Of a stretch of DNA of 64,000 nucleotides, positions 22,291-30,770 are shown piece by piece; position 1 is the first letter of the stretch; each line of letters starts with the position of its first letter. The notes beneath the pieces were generated by a model. The model was not told the origin of the DNA. It ran no database searches and saw only the letters and a program-made list of their open reading frames with translations. Source of the DNA: Burkholderia cepacia (lineage in GTDB: Bacteria; Pseudomonadota; Gammaproteobacteria; Burkholderiales; Burkholderiaceae); NCBI RefSeq assembly GCF_029962485.1, contig NZ_CP073637.1:992001-1056000 (forward strand), written 5' to 3'. The translations under genes and the position numbers were made by a program.

Positions 22291-22349
22291 ATCACGCGGC
22301 ACGCTCCGGATCGATCGGCTCTCATTGACGAACACAGGGTATTGGGTAA

Positions 22350-23165
22350 ATGGCAAAAATCATCGTGGTGACCTCGGGCAAGGGCGGCGTGGGCAAGACG
22401 ACGACGAGCGCGAGCTTTGCGTCCGGTATCGCGCTGCGCGGCCACAAGACGGCTGTGATCGACTTCGACGTCGGCCTGCGCAACCTCGATCTGATCATGG
22501 GCTGCGAGCGTCGCGTCGTGTATGACCTCGTGAACGTGATCCAGGGCGAAGCGAACCTGAACCAGGCGCTGATCAAGGACAAGAAGTGCGAGAACCTGTT
22601 CATCCTGCCGGCGTCGCAGACGCGCGACAAGGATGCGCTGACGCGCGACGGCGTCGAGAAGGTGCTGAACGACCTCGTCGCGATGGACTTCGAATACATC
22701 GTCTGCGATTCGCCGGCCGGTATCGAGGCCGGCGCGCTGCACGCGATGTACTTCGCGGATGAAGCGCTGATCGTCACGAACCCGGAAGTGTCGTCGGTGC
22801 GCGACTCCGACCGCATTCTCGGCATCCTGTCGTCGAAGACGAAGCGCGCGACCGAAGGCAAGGATCCGATCAAGGAGCACCTGCTGATCACGCGTTACAG
22901 CCCGAAGCGCGTGAGCGAAGGCGAGATGCTGTCGCTCGAGGACATCAGCGAGATCCTGCGCATCAAGCTGATTGGCGTGGTGCCCGAGTCGGAAGCCGTG
23001 CTGCATGCATCGAACCAGGGTCTGCCGGCCGTGCATATCGACGGTACCGACGTCGCCGAAGCGTACAAGGACGTCGTCTCGCGCTTCCTCGGCGAGGACA
23101 AGCCGCTGCGCTTCACCGATTACCAGAAGCCGGGCCTGCTGCAGCGCCTCTTCGGCAGCAAGTAA
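22350..23165 (+). CDS. minD: Septum site-determining protein MinD (membrane ATPase)
   Basis: A 271-residue ParA-family ATPase that recruits MinC to the membrane and oscillates under MinE. The deviant Walker A motif KGGVGKT lies at residues 11-17. The C-terminal amphipathic membrane-targeting helix ends LLQRLFGSK. Length is standard (270-271). Lies 59 bases after minC and 12 bases before minE. Confidence 0.97.
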   Translation: MAKIIVVTSGKGGVGKTTTSASFASGIALRGHKTAVIDFDVGLRNLDLIMGCERRVVYDLVNVIQGEANLNQALIKDKKCENLFILPASQTRDKDALTRDGVEKVLNDLVAMDFEYIVCDSPAGIEAGALHAMYFADEALIVTNPEVSSVRDSDRILGILSSKTKRATEGKDPIKEHLLITRYSPKRVSEGEMLSLEDISEILRIKLIGVVPESEAVLHASNQGLPAVHIDGTDVAEAYKDVVSRFLGEDKPLRFTDYQKPGLLQRLFGSK

Positions 23166-23177
23166 CGGAGGCCGCCC

Positions 23178-23432
23178 ATGTCCATCCTTTCGTTTCTCCT
23201 CGGCGAGAAGAAGAAATCCGCATCGGTCGCGAAGGAGCGCCTGCAGCTCATCATCGCGCACGAGCGGGTCGGTGGCCGGCCGCCGGCCGATTACCTGCCG
23301 GCGCTGCAGAAGGAACTCGTCGCGGTCATCTCGAAGTACGTCCATATTTCGAACGATGACATCCGCGTGAGCCTCGAGCGCCAGGACGACCTCGAAGTCC
23401 TCGAAGTGAAGATCGAGATTCCGCAAGCCTGA
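23178..23432 (+). CDS. minE: Cell division topological specificity factor MinE
   Basis: An 84-residue protein that stimulates MinD ATPase and restricts MinC inhibition to the poles. The N-terminal anti-MinCD helix includes [12 protein letters not shown], and the C-terminal part is the dimeric topological domain ([13 protein letters not shown]). Twelve bases after minD with a GGAGG ribosome binding site; last gene of the operon. Confidence 0.96.
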   Translation: MSILSFLLGEKKKSASVAKERLQLIIAHERVGGRPPADYLPALQKELVAVISKYVHISNDDIRVSLERQDDLEVLEVKIEIPQA

Positions 23433-23450
23433 CGCTTGCCGGTGTCCCTC

Positions 23451-23476
23451 CGCACGGCGGCGCCTGCCGCCGTGCG
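23451..23476 (+). terminator. Probable terminator after minE
   Basis: An 11-bp perfect stem (23451-23461 with 23466-23476) closes a four-base loop 19 bases after minE. The T-tract is weak, so it may be a 3' stabiliser or Rho-assisted end. Confidence 0.55.
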
Positions 23477-23592
23477 CGTCTTACGCCCTGTTGCACTTTC
23501 GGGCACGCCGTAACACGGCGCCTGTCGGCCGTAATCGCCCCTCCCGCATTGAACGAATACGCTCGCGTAACTTGTTCAATCAGGAGGTTGTG

Positions 23593-23994
23593 ATGGCTGT
23601 CTCTACTGTTCAACGTCGTATCGTTTCGCTCGCCCTGTTTGCCGCGGGCCTGTCAGCCGTCGTCGCGCCGTTTGCCGCGCATGCGGACGAGATTCTCGTC
23701 GGCACACCCGTGATCGCACCGCAGGGCCGCGTGGTCATCGCCGAGCCGGTTGCCGTGCGCACCGAGGAGATCGTCGTCGTTTCGCCGAACGCACCGCCGC
23801 CCGTGCGCTACGAGGTCGTGCCGACCGCGCGCGTGGGCTACGTGTGGGAGCGTGGGCACTGGCGCTGGGAGCATGGCGGCTACGTGTGGATCGGCGGCCA
23901 CTGGGAAGCCGAGCGCGTCGGCATGCAATGGGTGCCGGGCCACTGGGACCAGCGCGGTCCGAACTGGTTCTGGACCCGTGGCCACTGGGCGTGA
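23593..23994 (+). CDS. YXWXGXW repeat-containing secreted protein
   Basis: A 133-residue exported protein. A signal peptide of about 28 residues ends at AHA-DE. The C-terminal half contains repeated aromatic units: YVWERGHWRWE, YVWIGGHWEAE, QWVPGHWDQ and WFWTRGHWA, the YXWXGXW pattern common in Burkholderia envelope proteins of unknown function. A perfect AGGAGG lies five bases before the ATG at 23593, so strong expression is likely. The small lipoprotein gene at 24007 follows 12 bases later and is probably co-transcribed. Confidence 0.88.
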   Translation: MAVSTVQRRIVSLALFAAGLSAVVAPFAAHADEILVGTPVIAPQGRVVIAEPVAVRTEEIVVVSPNAPPPVRYEVVPTARVGYVWERGHWRWEHGGYVWIGGHWEAERVGMQWVPGHWDQRGPNWFWTRGHWA

Positions 23995-24006
23995 TGGAGG
24001 CGCGTG

Positions 24007-24117
24007 ATGAAAAGAACCGTCATTGCCATCGCGCTCGTCGCGATCACGCTGGCCGGGTGCATCGTCGTGCCGGCACGGCCCGTCTACTACCGGCCGGCGC
24101 CGGTCGTGATCTACTGA
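24007..24117 (+). CDS. Very small lipoprotein (36 residues)
   Basis: Begins MKRTVIAIALVAITLAGC: a short basic start, a hydrophobic stretch and a lipobox LAGC with the lipid-modified cysteine at residue 18. The mature peptide would be only 19 residues, rich in Pro, Val and Tyr (VYYRPAPVVIY). It follows the YXWXGXW gene after 12 bases, and its stop overlaps the stop of the convergent clcA gene by 7 bases. Function unknown; resemblance to short Pro/Tyr lipoproteins next to YXWXGXW genes supports it as real. Confidence 0.7.
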   Translation: MKRTVIAIALVAITLAGCIVVPARPVYYRPAPVVIY

Positions 24118-25682
24118 GCGTCGCGCGGGCCGGGTTGCGCCGGGCCGTTCGCGCCGGCCGCAGCCGGTTCGTCGCCCTGCGGGGCCGGTGTGTGCGCCGA
24201 GCTTGCGCCCGGCGTTGCAGCGACCGGCTCGTCGCCGCCTTCGTCGCGCAGCGTGTCGAGCGGATCGGCCGGCGCGGCGGCCGCGTCCTGCGGCTCCGTC
24301 ACGCCGGTCACGCCGGTTGCAGCCGCCGTGCTCGCAGCCGCGCTCGCCGCCGATGCCGCGGCCGGTTCGGTGGCCGCGGCGGGCGGCGCGAGATAGCGCA
24401 GCGCGAGCGTTTCGTAGAGCGGCGGCGCGAAAAAGCGCGATATGCGGCTCGACACCAGTGCGGTCGCCATCAGCGAAATCACGAGCGCATGGCCGTTGAT
24501 CATTTCCATCACGATCACGAACGACGTGATCGGCGACTGCGTGACGGCCGCCAGATAGCCGACCATCGCGAGTGCGATCAGCATCGGCAGGCTCATGTTG
24601 CTGAACACGACGTGCAACAGGTTGCCGAATCCGGCGCCGATCGACAGCGACGGCGCGAAGATCCCGCCCGGGATGCCCGGCAGGTACGACGCGACCATCG
24701 AGATCATCTTCAGGAACGGATAGAACACCGACAGGTGCTGGCTGCCGTCGAGCAGGCCGCGCGCCTCGGCGTAGCCGCTGCCGAAGGTCGTGCCGCCCGA
24801 CACCAGGCCGACGACGGCGATCGCGAAGCCGCACAGTGCGGCGAACGTGATCGGCCGCTCGCGGTACAGGCCCAGCAGTTGCGCGGGCAGCCAGCGCCCC
24901 GTGTTCAGCAGCAGCCAGCAGAACAGGCCGCCCGCGATGCCCGTGACGATCGCGGTGACCAGCACCGCGACCGCCAGCAGTTTCGGGAAATGGAGGCCGG
25001 CATCGATCGTGCCGAAATACGTGTAGTTGCCGTTCAGGCCGAGCGCGACGACACCGGCGAGGATGATCGCGGTGATCAGCACGCCGCTTGCGCGCGCGGA
25101 GAAGCTGCGCGTCAGTTCCTCGATCGCGAACACGACCCCGGCGAGCGGCGTATTGAACGCGGCCGACAGTCCGGCCGCCGCGCCGGCCAGCACGAGCTGC
25201 CGTTCGATCTGCGCGTTCGAGCGCGGGTAGAAGCGTCGAAGGTTGAACATCAGCGCCGCGCCGACCTGCACGGTCGGCCCCTCGCGACCGATCGTGAAGC
25301 CGCCCAGGATGCCCAGGAACGAAATCAGCACCTTGCCGAACAGGATGCGCAGCGTCAGCAACCGGGCGCCGAACGCGCTCGGGCGCGCATGCAGCGTCGC
25401 GATCACCTGCGGGATGCCGCTGCCTTCGGCGCCGCGGAAGAACCGGCGCGTGAGCCATACCGACACGGCGGCGATCGCGGGCGTCAACAGCAGCGGCAGC
25501 CACACCGCGTGCTCGCGCATCGCGCGGAAGGACTCGTAGCCCCAGTCGATCAGCCGCGCGTAAAGTACGGCTGCGAGCCCGACGACGATCGCGCCGAGCC
25601 AGAAAATGCCGTACTGTCGCCAGATGCGCAGCGAGCGACGGGTGAGGGCCGGAAACAGGGCGGGAATGGCAGGGCGTGGCAT
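24111..25682 (-). CDS. clcA: ClC-type chloride channel/antiporter
   Basis: A 523-residue inner-membrane protein of the ClC family. The chloride-selectivity motifs are all visible: GSGIP at residues 87-91, GREGP at 132-136 with the gating glutamate, and GIPGGIFAPSL further on. The last 90 residues are a low-complexity Ala/Pro/Thr-rich cytoplasmic tail rather than a CBS domain. Whether it is a channel or a proton-coupled exchanger cannot be decided here. It is convergent with, and overlaps by 7 bases, the small lipoprotein gene. Confidence 0.9.
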   Translation of the reverse strand: MPRPAIPALFPALTRRSLRIWRQYGIFWLGAIVVGLAAVLYARLIDWGYESFRAMREHAVWLPLLLTPAIAAVSVWLTRRFFRGAEGSGIPQVIATLHARPSAFGARLLTLRILFGKVLISFLGILGGFTIGREGPTVQVGAALMFNLRRFYPRSNAQIERQLVLAGAAAGLSAAFNTPLAGVVFAIEELTRSFSARASGVLITAIILAGVVALGLNGNYTYFGTIDAGLHFPKLLAVAVLVTAIVTGIAGGLFCWLLLNTGRWLPAQLLGLYRERPITFAALCGFAIAVVGLVSGGTTFGSGYAEARGLLDGSQHLSVFYPFLKMISMVASYLPGIPGGIFAPSLSIGAGFGNLLHVVFSNMSLPMLIALAMVGYLAAVTQSPITSFVIVMEMINGHALVISLMATALVSSRISRFFAPPLYETLALRYLAPPAAATEPAAASAASAAASTAAATGVTGVTEPQDAAAAPADPLDTLRDEGGDEPVAATPGASSAHTPAPQGDEPAAAGANGPAQPGPRDAQ

Positions 25683-25853
25683 CGGCGGTGGCCATCAGGC
25701 AAAGAACCGATTATAAAAAGAACCGGCGCCGTGCAGTCGGGCGACAATGTTTTGCAAGCTTGTAGCATTTCGTTGCAAATGTAATTCAGGAGTAATGTTC
25801 GCGACGGGCATCCGTCGTTAGCATCCCCAAATGGCTGGCTCTTCCCCGCAAAA

Positions 25854-26852
25854 GTGAAACGCATCCTCATCGTGAAAGTGACGTCGCTCGGCGACGTCGT
25901 CCAGACGTTGCCCGTCGTCGCCGATCTGCATCGCGCCTTTCCGGGCGTGACGGTCGACTGGGCCGTGGACGAATCGTGTGCCGAGGTCGTGCGCTGGCAT
26001 CCGGGCGTGAGCGCCGTGCTGTGCGCGCCGCTGCGCCGCTTCAAGAAGCTCCGCAACACCGGCGACCTGAAGGCGATTTCGTCGTCGATCGGCGCGTTGC
26101 GGGCGCATCGCTACGATGCGGTCATCGACCTGCACGGCGTGTACAAGAGCGCGATCATTTCGGCGCTGGCGCGTGCGGCGCGCCGTGTCGGCTACCAGAC
26201 CCAGGATCTCGGCGAAACGGGCGCGCGTTTCGCGTATTCGCATCGTTTCGGCCCGCGGCCGGACTGCGATGCGTGGCACGGCATGCGCGTGAGCGCCGGC
26301 GAAGCGCTCGGCTACCGGCCCGAAGGCCTCGCCACCTACGGCATCGTCCCGCCGCAGGGCGCGAACCTGCCGGCGGCCGTGACCGATGGTGCACCGTTCA
26401 TGCTGCTGTTCCATGCGACGTCCAATCCCGACAAGAAATGGCCGGCCGACCATTGGGCCGCGCTGGCCACGCAGATGATGGCGCGCGGCGTGCGGGTGCT
26501 GTTGCCGTGGGGATCGAGCGCCGAGCATGACGACGCGAAGGACATCGCCGCGCGTGCGCCGGGCGCAGTCGTATTACCGGCGATGACTGTGCGCGAACTC
26601 GGCGCGGCGCTCGGACGGGCCGCGCTGGTGGTGGGGGTCGATACGGGATTCGTTCACATGGCGCATGCGTTGCAGCGGCCGACCGTGATGATCTTCGTCG
26701 CGACTTCGCGCCACCATTGCGGTATCGGCGGTGCGCCGAATGCCCTGTCGATCGGCGAGCCGGGCGCGATGCCATCCGTCGACGAGGCGCTGGACGCGAT
26801 CGATGCGGTCGCCCCTGCCTATGGCGCGCTGCGCGCGCGCCTGACCGCCTGA
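25854..26852 (+). CDS. waaC: Lipopolysaccharide heptosyltransferase I
   Basis: A 332-residue glycosyltransferase family 9 enzyme that adds the first heptose to Kdo of the LPS inner core at the cytoplasmic face of the inner membrane. The N-terminal motif ILIVKVTSLGDVVQTLP and the C-terminal nucleotide-sugar region with GVDTGFVHMAHAL match WaaC. Translation appears to start at GTG 25854. It stands alone here, divergent from clcA, as is usual for waaC outside the waa cluster. Confidence 0.9.
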   Translation: MKRILIVKVTSLGDVVQTLPVVADLHRAFPGVTVDWAVDESCAEVVRWHPGVSAVLCAPLRRFKKLRNTGDLKAISSSIGALRAHRYDAVIDLHGVYKSAIISALARAARRVGYQTQDLGETGARFAYSHRFGPRPDCDAWHGMRVSAGEALGYRPEGLATYGIVPPQGANLPAAVTDGAPFMLLFHATSNPDKKWPADHWAALATQMMARGVRVLLPWGSSAEHDDAKDIAARAPGAVVLPAMTVRELGAALGRAALVVGVDTGFVHMAHALQRPTVMIFVATSRHHCGIGGAPNALSIGEPGAMPSVDEALDAIDAVAPAYGALRARLTA

Positions 26853-26871
26853 CGGCTTGCCGTGGGCCGGT

Positions 26872-27051
26872 TCAGGCCAGCAGCGCCTCGATCGTGATGA
26901 CGGCGGCGATGGCCGCCAGATTTGCCAACAGCGCCTCGAACACGAGGCCGCGCCACGTCTTCGGCCGGAACCGCAGCGCGAGCAATAGCGCGCCACCCAG
27001 CGCGAGTGCGAGGATCAGGACGAGATCGGCATTGCCGAGGCGGATATTCAT
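26872..27051 (-). CDS. Small two-span membrane protein
   Basis: A 59-residue protein with two hydrophobic segments (about residues 8-26 and 38-58) and a basic turn (RFRPKTWRG). A GGAG sits eight bases before the ATG at 27051. Not assignable to a family; the codon bias is typical of real genes here. It is convergent with waaC. Confidence 0.65.
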   Translation of the reverse strand: MNIRLGNADLVLILALALGGALLLALRFRPKTWRGLVFEALLANLAAIAAVITIEALLA

Positions 27052-27155
27052 GGCGGCGGCTCCTGTCGGGGCGGGATCCCCGGGCACGCAACGGCGCGCC
27101 CAGGATCGAGTATAGGCAGCGCCTGCCGCCGCACAACCCGGGTCGCCCCGGGGGC

Positions 27156-28466
27156 TCAGACGAGCGATGCGTCGCGCGTTTCGCGCATCAGCAGCACGCC
27201 GATCAGGCTGATCGCCGCCGCGACCGACACGTATCCGCCGACCCATGACAGCCCGCCGCGCGCCGCCAGCAGTTGCGCGATATACGGTGCGATCGACGCG
27301 CCGAGGATCCCGCCGAGGTTGTACGCCACGCCCGCGCCCGTATAGCGGACGTTGGTCGGGAACAGTTCCGGCAGCAACGCGCCCATCGGCGCGAACGTCA
27401 CACCCATCAGGAACAGCTCGATCGTCAGGAACAGCGCGACGAGCGGCATCGAGCCGCTGCCGAGCAACGGCTCCATCGCGAAACCCGACAGCAACGCGGC
27501 GATCGCGCCGACGATCAGCACCGGCTTGCGGCCGAAGCGGTCCGACGCCCACGCGGAAAGCGGTGTCGCGAGCCCCATGAACACGACGGCGAAACACAGC
27601 AGCCCGAGGAAGCTCTGGCGCGGAATATGCAGCGCCGACACGCCGTACGACAGCGAGAACACCGTCGAGATATAGAACAGCGTGTAGCAGACGACCATCG
27701 CGAGCGCGCCGAGCAGCGTCGGCTGCCAGTGCTGCGTGACGAGCGTCGCGACCGGCACGCGTACGCGCTCGTTACGGTCGAGTGCGGCCTGGAACGCGGG
27801 CGTTTCGGTGATCTTGAGCCGCACGTACAGGCCGAGCGCGACGAGCACCGCGCTGACGAGGAACGGAATGCGCCAGCCCCAGCTGCGGAACTGCTCGTCG
27901 GACAGCGACAGCGCGAGCGCGAAGAACAGGCCGTTCGACATCAGGAAGCCCACCGACGGTCCGAGTTGCGGGAACATCCCGAACCAGCCGCGCTTGCCCT
28001 GCGGCGCGTGCTCGGTCGCGAGCAGCGCCGCGCCGCCCCATTCACCGCCGAGGCCGATCCCCTGGCCGAAGCGCAGCACGCACAGCAGCACCGGTGCGAG
28101 CGCGCCGATCGCGTCGTAGCCGGGCACGAAGCCGATCGCGGTGGTCGACACGCCCATCACGAGCAGCGATGCGACGAGCGTCGACTTGCGGCCGATGCGG
28201 TCGCCGAAGTGCCCGAACAGGAACGAGCCGATCGGGCGGGCAATGAATGCGATGCCGAACGTGACGAACGCGGACAGCGCCTGCGCGGTCGCGGAGCCGT
28301 GCGGGAAGAACACGGGGCCGATGACGAGCGCGGCGGCCGTCGCATACACGTAGAAATCGTAGAACTCGATCGCGGTGCCGATGAAGCTCGCGAACACGAT
28401 GCGCCGGTGGCTGACGGCGCCGGCCGAACCGGTTGCGTGAGCAACGGTCGGGGGGGATGCGGACAT
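27156..28466 (-). CDS. MFS transporter, metabolite:H+ symporter (MHS) type
   Basis: A 436-residue, twelve-span transporter. The start region SHRRIVFASFIGTAIEFYDF and the loop HFGDRIGRKSTL are characteristic of the MHS branch (ShiA, ProP, KgtP, CitA). Substrates in this group are organic acids, shikimate or osmolytes; the sequence does not tell which. ATG 28466 begins the conserved part; a longer frame to 28601 is unlikely. It is monocistronic as far as can be seen. Confidence 0.88.
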   Translation of the reverse strand: MSASPPTVAHATGSAGAVSHRRIVFASFIGTAIEFYDFYVYATAAALVIGPVFFPHGSATAQALSAFVTFGIAFIARPIGSFLFGHFGDRIGRKSTLVASLLVMGVSTTAIGFVPGYDAIGALAPVLLCVLRFGQGIGLGGEWGGAALLATEHAPQGKRGWFGMFPQLGPSVGFLMSNGLFFALALSLSDEQFRSWGWRIPFLVSAVLVALGLYVRLKITETPAFQAALDRNERVRVPVATLVTQHWQPTLLGALAMVVCYTLFYISTVFSLSYGVSALHIPRQSFLGLLCFAVVFMGLATPLSAWASDRFGRKPVLIVGAIAALLSGFAMEPLLGSGSMPLVALFLTIELFLMGVTFAPMGALLPELFPTNVRYTGAGVAYNLGGILGASIAPYIAQLLAARGGLSWVGGYVSVAAAISLIGVLLMRETRDASLV

Positions 28467-28768
28467 GGATGTCTCCGTTTTGTCGTTGGGGCGGTCGGCT
28501 GAGCGTGCGGTCGGGCAGGCGGATGCCTGCCGGGTGCAGCCGAGCGGATGATGCGGATGACGCGATGGCGGCGTGGACACGCGCCGTGGCGCGGACGTCA
28601 CCCGCCGGTCGACGATGGAGACGGGTACGTCGCCGCCGCCCGGTGCCGGCGTGGTCGGCTCGCATGCCGGGTGGGGCGCGCGAACGCGCGCGCGGCGTGA
28701 TGGCCGCGCGGTTGCGGAAAATTATAGCCAGCGCTGCCGCTCACCGGCAATCGCGCGGCGGCGGCGCA
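28467..28768. other. Intergenic region, no gene seen
   Basis: About 300 GC-rich bases between two minus-strand genes. It must hold the MFS promoter (upstream of 28466) and the 3' end of the TonB-like lipoprotein transcript is not here but at 28769. No clear terminator, promoter consensus or small gene was recognised. Confidence 0.3.
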
Positions 28769-29260
28769 TCAGTCGATCGATTGCGCTTGCGCGGACGCCG
28801 TGCTTTGCAACTGGAAGTGGCCGTCGTCGTTGAAGAGCCAGCCTTCCATCAGTTCGAGCCGGCCGTTGCCGTCGAGCAGCCGCGATGGTGGCGGCGGCAG
28901 CGGCGCCGAGCGGCGCAGCGACGCGAGGGCGAGCGCTTCCGCCTCGCTGTCGCCGTTGCTGCGATAGACGGACGCATTGACGAGCCGGCCGCCGCCATCG
29001 ACAGTGAAGGACACGACCACGAGCGATCGGAGCATCGCCTGCGGCGTGCCGTGCAGCATGCCGGACGGATTGCGTTCGGCGACACGCCGCGCGACCTCGA
29101 CGCGATACTGGTCGAGACTGCCGCTACGCGTGATCGAGGGAATCGTCAGGATCGAATGCAGTGAAGACGGCGGCGTGATCGTGCACGCCGAGAGCAGGGC
29201 GGCGACGGCCAGCGCGGCAACACGCAGCCGGTCGACGCGCAAACGGAGAAGGGGGCGCAT
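28769..29260 (-). CDS. Lipoprotein with TonB C-terminal-like domain
   Basis: A 163-residue predicted lipoprotein: basic start, hydrophobic segment and lipobox LLSAC with Cys at residue 26. The mature part contains a TonB/TolA-like pattern, RSLVVVSFTVDGGGRLVNASVYRSNGD, followed by EAEALALASLRR. TonB-family C-terminal domains normally sit on membrane-anchored energy transducers with a long Pro-rich linker; that linker is missing, so a role in energy transfer is doubtful and a stand-alone envelope function is more likely. Confidence 0.75.
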   Translation of the reverse strand: MRPLLRLRVDRLRVAALAVAALLSACTITPPSSLHSILTIPSITRSGSLDQYRVEVARRVAERNPSGMLHGTPQAMLRSLVVVSFTVDGGGRLVNASVYRSNGDSEAEALALASLRRSAPLPPPPSRLLDGNGRLELMEGWLFNDDGHFQLQSTASAQAQSID

Positions 29261-29593
29261 GGGAGGCTAGCCGGGAGTGACTATAAAAAAATGATAGGCG
29301 CACGGACGCGAGTCGATATCGGGACAAACGCATAACGCGCGACGCAGGGCGTTGCGATTGCTGATGACGAGGCGGCGTGCGCAGCGTACCGCGATGTGAC
29401 GTGACACGTGACGGCACGCTCGCGCGGCTGCCGCACGCGCGCATCCCGGCGTGCGTGTTGCAAGGTTGAAAGCAAGGCGACGAACGCGAGTGGCGCGCAG
29501 GCGCGTGACGATGGTTTGGCCGGGCGCGTCGGTTGCCGCTGGCTGCACCGAGGCAGGCGCCCGCGCAAGCGTCGGCGATGCGTGCCGCCCGGT
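29261..29593. other. Intergenic region, no gene seen
   Basis: About 330 bases between two minus-strand genes. A short A-rich stretch near 29284-29292 may belong to the promoter of the TonB-like lipoprotein gene. No protein-like frame, tRNA or clear hairpin was recognised. Confidence 0.3.
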
Positions 29594-29887
29594 TCAGAAT
29601 CCGTGCGTGACGAGCGACAGCACTGACAGGTCCGGGTGCGTCCCGTCAATGATGCTCTTGCCGATGTGCACGGCTTCGTGGACTGCCTCATCGACGCTCG
29701 CGAAGCTTTCCTCGCCGTCCGCGTGGAACGGTACCGCGTGGCCGGGCAGCGCGGGGTTCGCGCCCGGATGGCACACGTAGCCGGTGTAGGTATGACGCGT
29801 GTCGCTGCCGGGCACGGCGGCCGGCACGACATGGATCTCGAAGCCTTCGTAATCGACGGGTTCCGTCGCGCTCGACAGTTCGGTCAT
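29594..29887 (-). CDS. Conserved hypothetical protein (97 residues)
   Basis: A soluble acidic protein beginning MTELSSATEPVDYEGFEIHV and ending with DLSVLSLVTHGF. GGAG lies six bases before the ATG. No signal peptide or membrane span. The YEGFEIHVVPAAV and ASVDEAVHEAVHIGK segments look like a small alpha/beta fold found in Burkholderiales, but I know no function for it. Confidence 0.75.
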   Translation of the reverse strand: MTELSSATEPVDYEGFEIHVVPAAVPGSDTRHTYTGYVCHPGANPALPGHAVPFHADGEESFASVDEAVHEAVHIGKSIIDGTHPDLSVLSLVTHGF

Positions 29888-30093
29888 GGCGATCTCCGTG
29901 TGCCGCGCGCAGGGTTGGCGCGTGCGGCATCGAGTACGCGGCGGCGGTCGTGTCGCCGTGTTGATCGAATTCTAGGTGATCGAGCGACCGGCCGGGAGGC
30001 TTCCGGCACGGTGATGGGGTGAGCCCGTGGCCGCGGCTCAGCTGCCGCGCGAAGTACCGACGCGAGCGCGACGGCTTCGCGCGCGGCGCTGCA

Positions 30094-30489
30094 TCATTGT
30101 TTGCAGCGCGCGTCCTTGCGTTGCACCACGATGATCACCGGGTATTTCTGGCCATGATCGAGTTCCACGCGCGCGACGACGGTGAGCGTCGCCGGATCGG
30201 AATCGTCGTACACGCTGACCTGTTCGTTGCGCAGGTAGGTCACGCCGGTGCAGTTCGACGTGCGTCCGTCGTCGCCCACCTTGCACTGGAGGTCGTTGTC
30301 CTTCAGGTAGTTGTAGGGCGACGGGCTCGCGAGGTATTCGCTCAGGCCGCGCGGCGAACCGCCGACGCCGCTGACGGTTGCGATCGCGCACGATGCCGGT
30401 GTGCCGCTGCCGGATGCGGTGTCGGCGGCCGCATGCGTGCTGACGGCAGCCAGCAGGGCGACGAGCGACGAGACGATGAGGGGCTTCAT
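30094..30489 (-). CDS. Secreted hypothetical protein (131 residues)
   Basis: Signal peptide over residues 1-22 (MKPLIVSSLVALLAAV, cleavage near AAA-DT). The mature part has four cysteines (SCAI, LQCKV, SNCTG and RCKQ), which could form two periplasmic disulphides. No domain recognised. Codon bias is that of a genuine gene. Confidence 0.75.
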   Translation of the reverse strand: MKPLIVSSLVALLAAVSTHAAADTASGSGTPASCAIATVSGVGGSPRGLSEYLASPSPYNYLKDNDLQCKVGDDGRTSNCTGVTYLRNEQVSVYDDSDPATLTVVARVELDHGQKYPVIIVVQRKDARCKQ

Positions 30490-30593
30490 GACGTGGGTTT
30501 CCCGTTTCGCGAATCGGAGCGCGGGATTGTAACGGCATCCGGCGCGACGCGTCGGGACGTGCGGGTAGGGCGCGCACGGACAAACCGATAAGC

Positions 30594-30627
30594 AAAAACC
30601 CCGTCATTCAACGAATGGACGGGGTTT
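30594..30627 (-). terminator. Terminator downstream of tRNA-Ser(UGA)
   Basis: On the minus strand a perfect 10-bp stem (30627-30618 with 30605-30596) is followed by TTTTTGC. It starts 12 bases after the tRNA CCA end. Confidence 0.85.
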
Positions 30628-30638
30628 GGCGAACTTCC

Positions 30639-30726
30639 TGGCGGAAGCGGTGAGATTCGAACTCACGGACAGTTTCCCGTCGCCGGTTTTCAAGACCGGT
30701 GCCTTAAACCGCTCGGCCACGCTTCC
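30639..30726 (-). tRNA. tRNA-Ser (anticodon TGA)
   Basis: 88 nt on the minus strand including CCA. The acceptor stem pairs GGAAGCG with CGCTTCC. The anticodon stem CCGGT/ACCGG encloses CTTGAAA, giving TGA, which reads UCA and UCG. The class II variable arm and GTTCGAATC T-loop are present. It lies 45 bases behind hemW on the same strand. Confidence 0.97.
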
Positions 30727-30730
30727 ACAC

Positions 30731-30760
30731 GAGGCGGCATTGTAACCGAAATGCCGCCTC
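30731..30760. repeat. Inverted repeat between hemW and tRNA-Ser
   Basis: Perfect 10-base arms, 30731-30740 and 30751-30760, with a 10-base loop. There is no T-tract, so it is probably an mRNA 3' stabiliser or processing signal for hemW rather than a terminator. Confidence 0.6.
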
Positions 30761-30770
30761 GCTCATTCCT

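Noticed and set aside
23844..25784. A 646-codon plus-strand open frame opposite clcA
   Set aside because: clcA has intact channel motifs; the opposite frame is Arg/Gln/Asp-rich without pattern.
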